Of a stretch of DNA of 64,000 nucleotides, positions 52,132-59,404 are shown piece by piece. The position numbers and the translations under genes were made by a program. Location: positions 21,060 through 85,059 of the forward strand of contig DAITMF010000005.1 in assembly GCA_036835325.1 (NCBI GenBank). Reading direction: 5' to 3'. This DNA is from CAMCHP01 sp036835325 (lineage in GTDB: Bacteria > Bacteroidota > Bacteroidia > Flavobacteriales_D > Sanyastnellaceae). A model generated the notes under the pieces. That model did no database searches and was not told the origin of the DNA. It saw only the letters and a program-made list of their open reading frames with translations. How positions within the stretch are numbered: the first letter of the stretch is position 1; each line of letters begins with the position of its first letter.

Positions 52132-53922
52132 ATGATTCTGCTACCTTTGATACAAAGCTTGACCGTGGATAAACTCGTCAGCAAAGAAGAGATTGCGCGG
52201 GCTGCCCGACTGAAAGAGGGCAACCCGCTTGCAGGTATTTTGTACCGCCTCAGTGGCATTGATAAGGTCAACCGATTTTACGACCAAATCGATCACTTGG
52301 AGGGTGAGGAGTTCATTGAGCGCGTTTTTGAGCTCCTTGAACTGCCGATCGAAGTTGATGCAGAAGACCTCAAGCGCATTCCAGCTGAAGGTCCGTTCAT
52401 TGTTGTGGCCAACCACCCCTTCGGAGCGCTTGATGGCATGGCGCTCATACATACCATTTGCAAGGTTCGGCCCGATTTCAAAGTTATGGCCAACTTCTTG
52501 CTGCAGCGCGTTGACCAAATCGGCGACTACTTTTTCGCTGTCAATCCGTTCGGTGAAGGCGCCGCCACCTCCAGTTTCAAAGGCACAAAAGATGCCTTAC
52601 TGCATTTGCAGAACGGCCACCCGTTGGGCATTTTCCCGGCAGGTGAGGTAAGCGCCTACCAAAAAGACCTTCACACCATCACTGACGGCCAGTGGTCGTC
52701 GCAAAGCATTAAGCTCATCGCCAAAGCAGGTGTGCCGGTGGTGCCGCTGTATTTTGATGGCAAGAACAGCCGGCTTTTTCACCTGCTGGGGGTAATTCAT
52801 CCCTATTTGCGCACCTTGCGTCTGCCGGCTGAAATGATGAATAAAAAGGGAAAAACCATGCGCATGCGCATCGGCAAGCCCATTCCGGCAAAAGACATTG
52901 CTTCGTTTGACGATGTCAATCAGCTCGGTCGCTACCTCCGCGCCAAAACCTATGCCCTCAGCTCAGCATTGGAAGTAAAAAAAGAGTACTTCTCGGGCGT
53001 TGGTTTCCTCAACAAACCGAAAGAGGTTGTTGCTGCTCAAGCTACTGACGACTTGCTGGGCGACCTCCAAAGGCTTCCGCAAGAAGCTAAACTCTTTGAG
53101 CACCAAAACTTCACGTGTTACCTGGCCACGGCAACGCAGATACCCCATTTGCTTCAAGAGATCGGACGGATGAGGGAGCTCACCTTCCGTGAAGTGGGCG
53201 AAGGAACCAACAAGGCCATTGACCTCGACGAATACGACCTCTACTACCACCACTTGATTTTGTGGGATACTGCCGCCAACAAACTCGTAGGCGCTTACCG
53301 CATCGGAAAAGGATTCGAAATCATGCGCCGCTACGGCAGCCGAGGCTTCTACACCAACTCCCTCTTCAAGATGGAGGATGGCTTCAACCACTACCTCAAC
53401 CAAGCCATTGAATTGGGGCGTTCGTTCATCTCTTCTGAGTACCAAAAGCAACGCTTGCCGTTGTTTCTGTTGTGGAAGGGCATTTTGGTGGTGCTTATCA
53501 CCTCATCCGAATACCGCTACATTTTAGGTCCGGTGACCATTAGCGGCAGCTACCAAGAGATTTCCAAAGGCCTCATCATGGAGTTCGTTAAACGGTACTA
53601 CTTCGATGAAGAGATGGCTGAGCTCATCCGTCCGCGAAAACCGTATGTGGTCAAAACCGGCCAGGTTGACCATGAAGCACTGTTGAACGCCACCGAGAAT
53701 GACTTGAAGAAGCTCGATAAAATCATCTCCGAGATTGAGCCGAGTGTGTACACACTGCCGGTGCTGCTCAAAAAATACCTGCACCAGAATGCACGCATTC
53801 TTGGTTTCAACTTTGACCCGAAGTTCAACAATGCCCTTGACGGTTTAATGATGCTTGACCTCCACAACCTGCCCGCTGAAACCGTTGAAAACCTGCAGCG
53901 CGAATTTGGCAGTCAGCCCTAA
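52132..53922 (+). CDS. Fused PlsC-type and OlsB-type acyltransferase (OlsF-like)
   Basis: A protein of about 596 residues with two lipid acyltransferase domains. The N-terminal half (about 55-260) is PlsC-like with VVANHPFGALDGMALIHTI, FFAVNPFGEGAATSSFKGTK and GIFPAGEVSAYQKD. The C-terminal half (about 310-580) is a GNAT-type N-acyltransferase (YYHHLILWDTAANKLVGAYR and SRGFYTNSLFKMEDGF). This order is that of OlsF, which makes ornithine lipids (C-terminal half forms the lyso-lipid, N-terminal half adds the second acyl chain). Glycine-lipid synthesis is an alternative. Start uncertain: a TACCTTTG -7 box at 52142-52149 points to a later start, TTG 52159 or GTG 52165; the ATG at 52132 is given here. 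Confidence 0.85.
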   Translation: MILLPLIQSLTVDKLVSKEEIARAARLKEGNPLAGILYRLSGIDKVNRFYDQIDHLEGEEFIERVFELLELPIEVDAEDLKRIPAEGPFIVVANHPFGALDGMALIHTICKVRPDFKVMANFLLQRVDQIGDYFFAVNPFGEGAATSSFKGTKDALLHLQNGHPLGIFPAGEVSAYQKDLHTITDGQWSSQSIKLIAKAGVPVVPLYFDGKNSRLFHLLGVIHPYLRTLRLPAEMMNKKGKTMRMRIGKPIPAKDIASFDDVNQLGRYLRAKTYALSSALEVKKEYFSGVGFLNKPKEVVAAQATDDLLGDLQRLPQEAKLFEHQNFTCYLATATQIPHLLQEIGRMRELTFREVGEGTNKAIDLDEYDLYYHHLILWDTAANKLVGAYRIGKGFEIMRRYGSRGFYTNSLFKMEDGFNHYLNQAIELGRSFISSEYQKQRLPLFLLWKGILVVLITSSEYRYILGPVTISGSYQEISKGLIMEFVKRYYFDEEMAELIRPRKPYVVKTGQVDHEALLNATENDLKKLDKIISEIEPSVYTLPVLLKKYLHQNARILGFNFDPKFNNALDGLMMLDLHNLPAETVENLQREFGSQP

Positions 53923-54050
53923 GTCAGGGAGTCTGCGTACCTTTACGGCTCTTTGGTGTGCCCTTGTGGTGTTTTTCGGCGATTGCATGCGCCGTTTGTT
54001 CTGCTCATCGACGCACTTCGCGCCACGTCAAACACCTGCAACCGTTTTTT

Positions 54051-56489
54051 ATGGAAAATCCACGCATCGAACTGCGCACCCTTCAACTCAGTGATTACAA
54101 AGAGCTTCGCCAAAGCATGACGCAAGCATACCCCAACTGGCCCGGCGGGTATTGGCGCGAAGAAACGATTGAGAAACTGCTCAAAACCTTTCCTGAAGGC
54201 CAATTTGGCATCCTCGTCGACGGGAAAATTGTGGGCAGCGCATTGAGCATCATCGTGAAGCTCAACAAATTCGGACTTGACCACACCTACGCGCAAATCA
54301 CCGGAAACTACACCTTTAGCACCCACAACGCCAAAGGTGACGTGCTGTATGGCATCGATGTGTTCATTCACCCCGATTTTCGCGGTTTGCGCCTTGCTCG
54401 ACGGCTGTACGATGCGCGCAAAGAACTCTGCGAACGCTTGAACCTGCGCGCAATTGTGTTCGGCGGACGAATCCCCAACTACTACAAATACAGCCAAGAA
54501 CTCAGTCCGCGTGAGTACATCGCTCAGGTGCGTCTGCGCAAAATTTTTGATCCGGTGCTGACCTTTCAGCTCGCCAACGACTTCCACGCCAAACGCGTTT
54601 TGAAAGGCTACTTGCCCGACGATCACGAAAGCGGAGAGTACGCTGTGCTGCTTCAGTGGGACAACATCTACTACAGCGAAACCCCCATCGAAGAGGTCAG
54701 CGTTGTGCGCCTTGGCTTGGTGCAATGGCAAATGCGCCCTTACAACTCGCCCGAAGAACTCTACGAGCAAATTGAATACTTCGTTGACGCCGTGGCAGGG
54801 TACAACTGCGACTTTGTGCTTTTCCCCGAGTTTTTCAATGCGCCACTGATGGCACCCTACAACGACGAAGCGGCCCACGAAGCTGTGCGCAAACTCGCAG
54901 GGTACACCGAAGAGATTCAACAAAAGTTCACCGAGTTGGCCATCGCCTACAACATCAACATCATCACCGGCAGCATGCCGCAGATCGAAGGCGAAAAACT
55001 GCTCAACGTTGGCTTTTTGTGCCGCCGCGACGGATCAACTGAACGCTATGTAAAAATCCACGTAACGCCTGATGAAGCACGCGTTTGGGGCATGCAAGGC
55101 GGCGACATCCTCCGCGCTTTCGACACCGATTGCGGCAAAATTGGCGTGCTCATTTGCTACGACGTTGAGTTTCCCGAGCTGCCCCGTTTGCTTGCCGATG
55201 AAGGCGTGAACCTGCTCTTTGTGCCCTTCCTCACCGATACCCAAAACGGTTACATGCGGGTGCGCACAACGGCGGCTGCTCGCGCCATCGAGAACGAATG
55301 TTACGTTGCCATTGCCGGGTCTGTCGGCAACTTGCCGAAGGTGCACAACATGGACATTCAGTTCGCCCAATCGGTGGTGTTTACACCGTGCGACTTCGCC
55401 TTCCCTACCAACGGCATCAAAGCCGAAGCCACACCAAATACCGAAATGATTCTCATCGCTGACGTTGACCTTATGCTCTTGAAAGAACTTAACCTGCGCG
55501 GGGCCGTGCGCAACCTCAACGACCGCCGCCGCAAACTCTTTGATTTGAAATGGACAGGGCCGCTCATGCTGCTCATGGCCTTTCTTTTGAGCGCCTGCGG
55601 CGGATCGCCCACCGAGCCTACCCAATCGCGTTTCTCGCCCCAAGTTGAAGTACACGGCCATCGGGGCGCCCGCGGTTACCTGCCCGAAAACAGCATTCCC
55701 GGATTCATACTGGCCGTTGAACAAGGAGCCGATGTGGTGGAGATGGACCTCGTCATCACCGCCGACAGCCAAGTCGTCGTAAACCACGAACCGTGGCTGA
55801 ACCCCGACATCTGCCTCGATCCGTTCGGCGTGCGCGTTGACACAGCCAAACAGTGGAACATTTTCGAGATGAAAATGAGCACGCTCCGCCACTGCGATTG
55901 CGGCTCGCTCGGAAACCCGCGATTCCCCGATCAGGTGGCTATGCCGGTGCAGCGCAGCGCCCTGTGGGAAGTGGCACAGGTGATCGAGCACATGTACACC
56001 AACGATTCTTTGCCCGTTCGCTACAACCTCGAGCTCAAGTACACTGCTGAGGGCGTGCAGCGCTTTCACCCCGATGCCGATACCTTCGTCAAACTCGTGC
56101 TCGATGAGCTCACCACCTTGGGCATAGCAGAACGCACTACTTTACAGTCGTTCGCGCCTGAAGTGCTTGAGGTCATTCATCGCTTGGCTCCCGGTCAACC
56201 TGTGGTGTGGCTCGTTGAAGACGATGCGCCGCTCACTGAGCACCTCGGCCGGTTAAGCTTTACACCCGCGGTGTACAGTCCGTACCACATCACCCTCACC
56301 CCTGAAGACATCCTGGCGGCTCAGAAACTGGGCATGAAAGTAATACCGTGGACCGTGAATACCGAAGGCCGCATGGACACCCTTCTTCACTGGGGTGTTA
56401 ACGGCATCATCACCGACTACCCTGATCGCCTTGTCAACCGCATCAACGCCTTGAAGGCACTAAATGCCGTAAAAATAGCGTTTATTTAA
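54051..56489 (+). CDS. GNAT-nitrilase protein fused in frame to a glycerophosphodiester phosphodiesterase
   Basis: An 812-residue protein. Residues 1-205 are a GNAT acyltransferase, and 215-490 a carbon-nitrogen hydrolase with Glu260 (LFPEFF), Lys335 (YVKIHVTP) and Cys369 (LICYDVEFPE). This two-domain protein is known in Bacteroidota and normally stands alone. Here it runs without a stop into a hydrophobic segment with a lipobox (MLLMAFLLSACGG, Cys516) and then a GDPD domain from about 535 (HGHRGARGYLPENSIPGF to ITDYPDRLVNR). The lipobox looks like the start of a separate lipoprotein gene, with an internal ATG at 55566 giving 307 residues. Either the two genes are fused or the second is translated separately. 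The ATG at 54051 is chosen; the frame to 53958 adds a Cys-rich leader without homology. Confidence 0.88.
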   Translation: MENPRIELRTLQLSDYKELRQSMTQAYPNWPGGYWREETIEKLLKTFPEGQFGILVDGKIVGSALSIIVKLNKFGLDHTYAQITGNYTFSTHNAKGDVLYGIDVFIHPDFRGLRLARRLYDARKELCERLNLRAIVFGGRIPNYYKYSQELSPREYIAQVRLRKIFDPVLTFQLANDFHAKRVLKGYLPDDHESGEYAVLLQWDNIYYSETPIEEVSVVRLGLVQWQMRPYNSPEELYEQIEYFVDAVAGYNCDFVLFPEFFNAPLMAPYNDEAAHEAVRKLAGYTEEIQQKFTELAIAYNINIITGSMPQIEGEKLLNVGFLCRRDGSTERYVKIHVTPDEARVWGMQGGDILRAFDTDCGKIGVLICYDVEFPELPRLLADEGVNLLFVPFLTDTQNGYMRVRTTAAARAIENECYVAIAGSVGNLPKVHNMDIQFAQSVVFTPCDFAFPTNGIKAEATPNTEMILIADVDLMLLKELNLRGAVRNLNDRRRKLFDLKWTGPLMLLMAFLLSACGGSPTEPTQSRFSPQVEVHGHRGARGYLPENSIPGFILAVEQGADVVEMDLVITADSQVVVNHEPWLNPDICLDPFGVRVDTAKQWNIFEMKMSTLRHCDCGSLGNPRFPDQVAMPVQRSALWEVAQVIEHMYTNDSLPVRYNLELKYTAEGVQRFHPDADTFVKLVLDELTTLGIAERTTLQSFAPEVLEVIHRLAPGQPVVWLVEDDAPLTEHLGRLSFTPAVYSPYHITLTPEDILAAQKLGMKVIPWTVNTEGRMDTLLHWGVNGIITDYPDRLVNRINALKALNAVKIAFI

Positions 56490-56531
56490 GAAGCACAAAC
56501 CCTTGCATTTTATGCTCGGGTACGAAAACGG

Positions 56532-56570
56532 AAAGCGCATCCAACACCGTGTGCTGAATGCGCTTTTTGG
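56532..56570 (+). terminator. Probable terminator of the GDPD fusion gene
   Basis: Arms AAAGCGCAT and ATGCGCTTT (9 bp) enclose a 17-base loop and are followed by a short T run. It lies in the 270-base intergenic region, about 40 bases after the stop; the rest of that region holds the promoter of the next gene and shows nothing else. Confidence 0.6.
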
Positions 56571-56747
56571 ACTTCCGATTTTGGTTAAGGCAGAAAGTGG
56601 CTTTCTGAATTCGTCCCCTAAAATACAGAATTACTCGACCCGAGCATCTTTTTGGACGAAATTTTTCATCGACCCGATGAATTACCAACAGTCGGTCATT
56701 GAAAACCCTTGATGCCACCCGATTTCCGTTTGAGAGCCCCCCTTCCT

Positions 56748-56755
56748 TACCTTTG
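56748..56755 (+). promoter_or_regulatory. -7 box TACCTTTG abutting the start codon
   Basis: Fits TAnnTTTG and stands four bases before the ATG at 56760, so the mRNA is likely leaderless. A TTTG at 56729-56732 is a weak -33 candidate (15-base spacer). Confidence 0.6.
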
Positions 56756-56759
56756 CACC

Positions 56760-57377
56760 ATGAACTTACGTACAGTCTTTTTTCTATCGTTGATTGCAAC
56801 CCTTGTTGGCCTCAGCGCATGCTCAACGAGCAACGACGTTATCTCTGAACGGGGCATTCAAAAACGGAAATACCGCAAAGGGTTTTACGTGTCGCACCCT
56901 GGCAAGCAAAAGCACGCTGAACCTCTTACTGTGGTAAGCGAAGTTGAAACTCCCCTTCCTTGTGGAGTTGTTGACCGCGACCACGAAGCGCCGGCTCCTG
57001 TCGCGCATCCAATCCACCAAGAAGAAAGCTCAGGCACGGCTGCGCTCGCGCATCCATCCATCCCCAAAAAAACAGAAGCGCACAGCGAAGCACCTGCGTT
57101 GGAGCTTGCCGAAGCAACCCCACCGCAACGCGATCACCGTGTGAAATTGCAGCGCAGCACCGTGAACACAGCACTCGCCTTGGCTGAACACAGCGAATCG
57201 GCTGATGATACCGAGCTCTTGCTGTACATCATCTTGAGCATCCTGTTGCCTCCCTTGGCCGTGTACCTTCTTTACGGCATTAGCACAAACTTCTGGATCA
57301 GCGTTATTCTGACCATTCTGTTGTGGATACCGGGTGTAATCTTCGCTTTGATACACGTTTTGAACCGCAAAGGATGA
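56760..57377 (+). CDS. Lipoprotein with C-terminal Pmp3/YqaE domain
   Basis: A 205-residue protein. The N-terminus is a lipoprotein signal (VFFLSLIATLVGLSACSTS, Cys about 21), a disordered charged linker rich in Pro, Glu and His follows (about 40-155), and the C-terminus is a two-helix Pmp3/YqaE domain: LYIILSILLPPLAVYLLYGI, then FWISVILTILLWIPGVIFAL. Pmp3 proteins are small membrane proteins tied to ion homeostasis and stress. The fusion of a lipobox with Pmp3 is odd because it would anchor both ends. Promoter at 56748 and ATG at 56760, with the FKBP gene 24 bases downstream. Confidence 0.82.
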   Translation: MNLRTVFFLSLIATLVGLSACSTSNDVISERGIQKRKYRKGFYVSHPGKQKHAEPLTVVSEVETPLPCGVVDRDHEAPAPVAHPIHQEESSGTAALAHPSIPKKTEAHSEAPALELAEATPPQRDHRVKLQRSTVNTALALAEHSESADDTELLLYIILSILLPPLAVYLLYGISTNFWISVILTILLWIPGVIFALIHVLNRKG

Positions 57378-57389
57378 CGCGAAAACCGC

Positions 57390-57397
57390 TAACTTTG
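57390..57397 (+). promoter_or_regulatory. -7 box TAACTTTG abutting the start codon
   Basis: Matches TAnnTTTG and is four bases before the ATG at 57402, in the 24-base gap after the Pmp3-fusion gene. Confidence 0.55.
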
Positions 57398-57401
57398 CAC
57401 C

Positions 57402-57827
57402 ATGAAAGTACAAGACAACCACACCATTCGGGTACATTACAAAGGTACCTTGACTGACGGAACACTCTTCGATTCAAGCGAAGGGCGTGACCCCCTCGAA
57501 TTCACCGTTGGTTCGGGCCAAGTAATTCCGGGCTTTGACAGTGCTGTGCTCGACATGGCCGTTGGCGAAAGCAAAAGCTTCCTCATTCCGTGCGACGATG
57601 CTTACGGCCAACGCGACGAACGCCTCATTCAGCAAGTTGAGCGCAGCCTTTTACCGGCAGAACTCAATCCCGAAGTGGGCATGATGCTCGCGTCAACCCT
57701 TCCCAACGGTGAGCAAATCCCCGTGAAAGTGAGCGAAGTGAGCGATGCACACATCGTCATCGACGCCAACCACCCGCTGGCCGGCCAAGACCTCAACTTT
57801 GAAATCCAACTCGTTGAGATTCTTTGA
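57402..57827 (+). CDS. FKBP-type (SlyD-like) peptidyl-prolyl cis-trans isomerase
   Basis: A 141-residue isomerase with the FKBP core: IRVHYKGTLTDGTLFDSSEG near the N-terminus, DPLEFTVGSGQVIPGFDSAV, the inserted flap domain after ESKSFLIPCDDAYGQRDERL (about 55-120), and DANHPLAGQDLNFEIQLVEI at the end. This layout is that of SlyD/SlpA-type FKBPs with an IF chaperone domain; the metal-binding His-rich tail of SlyD is missing. No signal peptide, so cytoplasmic. Acts in prolyl isomerisation and folding. Confidence 0.94.
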   Translation: MKVQDNHTIRVHYKGTLTDGTLFDSSEGRDPLEFTVGSGQVIPGFDSAVLDMAVGESKSFLIPCDDAYGQRDERLIQQVERSLLPAELNPEVGMMLASTLPNGEQIPVKVSEVSDAHIVIDANHPLAGQDLNFEIQLVEIL

Positions 57828-57847
57828 TTCTCAATCGTGAACAACTG

Positions 57848-57871
57848 AAGGGCGCATGTCGCCCTTTTTTT
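57848..57871 (+). terminator. Rho-independent terminator after the FKBP gene
   Basis: Stem AAGGGCG / CGCCCTT with a 5-base loop, followed by T7, 20 bases after the stop. Confidence 0.92.
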
Positions 57872-57893
57872 ATGACCTTCGGTGCCGCTTTTC

Positions 57894-57901
57894 TACCTTT
57901 G
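57894..57901 (+). promoter_or_regulatory. -7 box TACCTTTG abutting the start codon
   Basis: Fits TAnnTTTG; the ATG at 57905 starts three bases later. Directly downstream of the terminator at 57848. Confidence 0.6.
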
Positions 57902-57904
57902 ACC

Positions 57905-59350
57905 ATGCGCCAAACTTGTGTTGCTCTAACTGCTTTTTTTCTTCTCGCCTTCGGCGGATGCTCGCCGTCAGGAAGTGACGCCGATAAAACCCGCTTGGCC
58001 ATTGCTGACAACGCTGCGTTTTTTTGGAACACCATCGCACTTGACTGCACATCGTGGGATACCGAAGTCAATTCTCCACGTCCTACAATCACCGCCAGGG
58101 CATTGGCACTCGTGCACACCGCCATGTACGATGCGTGGACGGTGTACGACTCTACCGCCCGACCGGTGTACCTCGACAACGTTGGACGTCTATACAACAT
58201 CACAAAAGACCTCGAACGCGACAAAGCCATTGCCATTGGCTATGCGGCAGGACGAGCGCTTGAGACCTACTTTCCTGAATCGCGGCGCTTCATTATCGAA
58301 ATGATGCGCAGCCAAGGGCTTGACCCGCTCAACTACTCGCTTGATATCAACACGCCCGAAGGCATCGGAAACCAAGCAGCCAAACTTGTGTACGCAAACC
58401 GCCTAAACGACCGATCAAACCAATACAACTCGCCCGCCTACGGTGACTTCACCGGATACGTCCCCAAAAACACCCACGACAACATCACTGACTCCAGCAA
58501 GTGGTACCCGAAACCGTTCTACAATGACAAGGGCTACCCTTACGTGGTTGGCTGCTTAACGCCGCACTGGGCATGGGTTCAGCCCTTCGCACTTGACAGC
58601 GCATGGCAGTTTCGTCCGTCGCCGCCACCTGCGCCGGACTCTAAAGCACTCAAAGAAGAGGTACGTGAGGTCGTTCGTTTGCAGGCCAACCTGACCAACG
58701 AAGAGAAAGCGCTCGTCGAGTTCATGCGCGACGGACCACAGTCGGTGCAGCAGGCCGGACACTGGCTGGTGTTTGCACGGCACTTATCGAAACGCTACAA
58801 TTACAGCGTTGACGACGATATTAAAATGTTCTTCGTGGTGGCCATGACGGCGCACGACGCGTTCATCGCTTGCTGGGATGCCAAAATGCACTACGATTTT
58901 GCACGGCCGCAGGCGTTGGTGAATTACTACTTCCCCACCGACACCCTCTACGGTTGGAAGGGCGAGCACAACGGTTGGGGCGAAATCACCGGTGAAGACT
59001 GGATTCCCTACTCCCCATCGTCGTTTGTTTGTCCGCCATTCCCCTCCTACCCGAGCGGCCACAGCACAGTTAGCTCGGCCTGTTCGCGGGTGCTGCAGTA
59101 CTTTACCGACAGCAACGAACTCGACCTCACGATCGAATGGCAAGCCGGTTCATTGACCGAACCTGAGATTACCCCGGTACCGGTCACACTGCATTTCCCC
59201 ACCCTTGACTCGCTGGCCAAAGCCGCAGGTCATTCGCGGGTTTTCGGCGGATACCACATACCGAGCGACAACCGAGCCGGCTTAACATTGGGCGAGCAGG
59301 TGGCCGACCAAGCGTGGAAGCGCTACTGGTACTTGGTCGAACGACGGTAG
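57905..59350 (+). CDS. Vanadium-dependent haloperoxidase / PAP2-family lipoprotein
   Basis: A 481-residue lipoprotein (lipobox LLAFGGCSP, Cys about 19). It has the vanadate/phosphate site of the vanadium haloperoxidase-acid phosphatase superfamily: KMHYDFARP (K-x6-RP), YPSGHSTVS and SRVFGGYHIPSD (SR-x5-H-x3-D). The bulk of about 360 residues before PSGH is typical for bacterial vanadium haloperoxidases rather than small PAP2 phosphatases. Halide or phosphatase activity cannot be told apart. The ATG at 57905 is chosen because it gives the lipoprotein signal; the frame from 57824 passes through the terminator. Confidence 0.85.
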   Translation: MRQTCVALTAFFLLAFGGCSPSGSDADKTRLAIADNAAFFWNTIALDCTSWDTEVNSPRPTITARALALVHTAMYDAWTVYDSTARPVYLDNVGRLYNITKDLERDKAIAIGYAAGRALETYFPESRRFIIEMMRSQGLDPLNYSLDINTPEGIGNQAAKLVYANRLNDRSNQYNSPAYGDFTGYVPKNTHDNITDSSKWYPKPFYNDKGYPYVVGCLTPHWAWVQPFALDSAWQFRPSPPPAPDSKALKEEVREVVRLQANLTNEEKALVEFMRDGPQSVQQAGHWLVFARHLSKRYNYSVDDDIKMFFVVAMTAHDAFIACWDAKMHYDFARPQALVNYYFPTDTLYGWKGEHNGWGEITGEDWIPYSPSSFVCPPFPSYPSGHSTVSSACSRVLQYFTDSNELDLTIEWQAGSLTEPEITPVPVTLHFPTLDSLAKAAGHSRVFGGYHIPSDNRAGLTLGEQVADQAWKRYWYLVERR

Positions 59351-59404
59351 GCGAACGCGCTTTTTTCGCTATATTCGGGTTGCTTTTTACCAAAGTAACC
59401 TGAC

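Noticed and set aside
53943..54923. 326-codon open frame on the minus strand
   Set aside because: Opposite the GNAT-nitrilase gene, no recognisable domain.
55035..56069. 344-codon open frame on the minus strand
   Set aside because: Mirrors the codon pattern of the nitrilase-GDPD gene; the translated sequence has no family signature.
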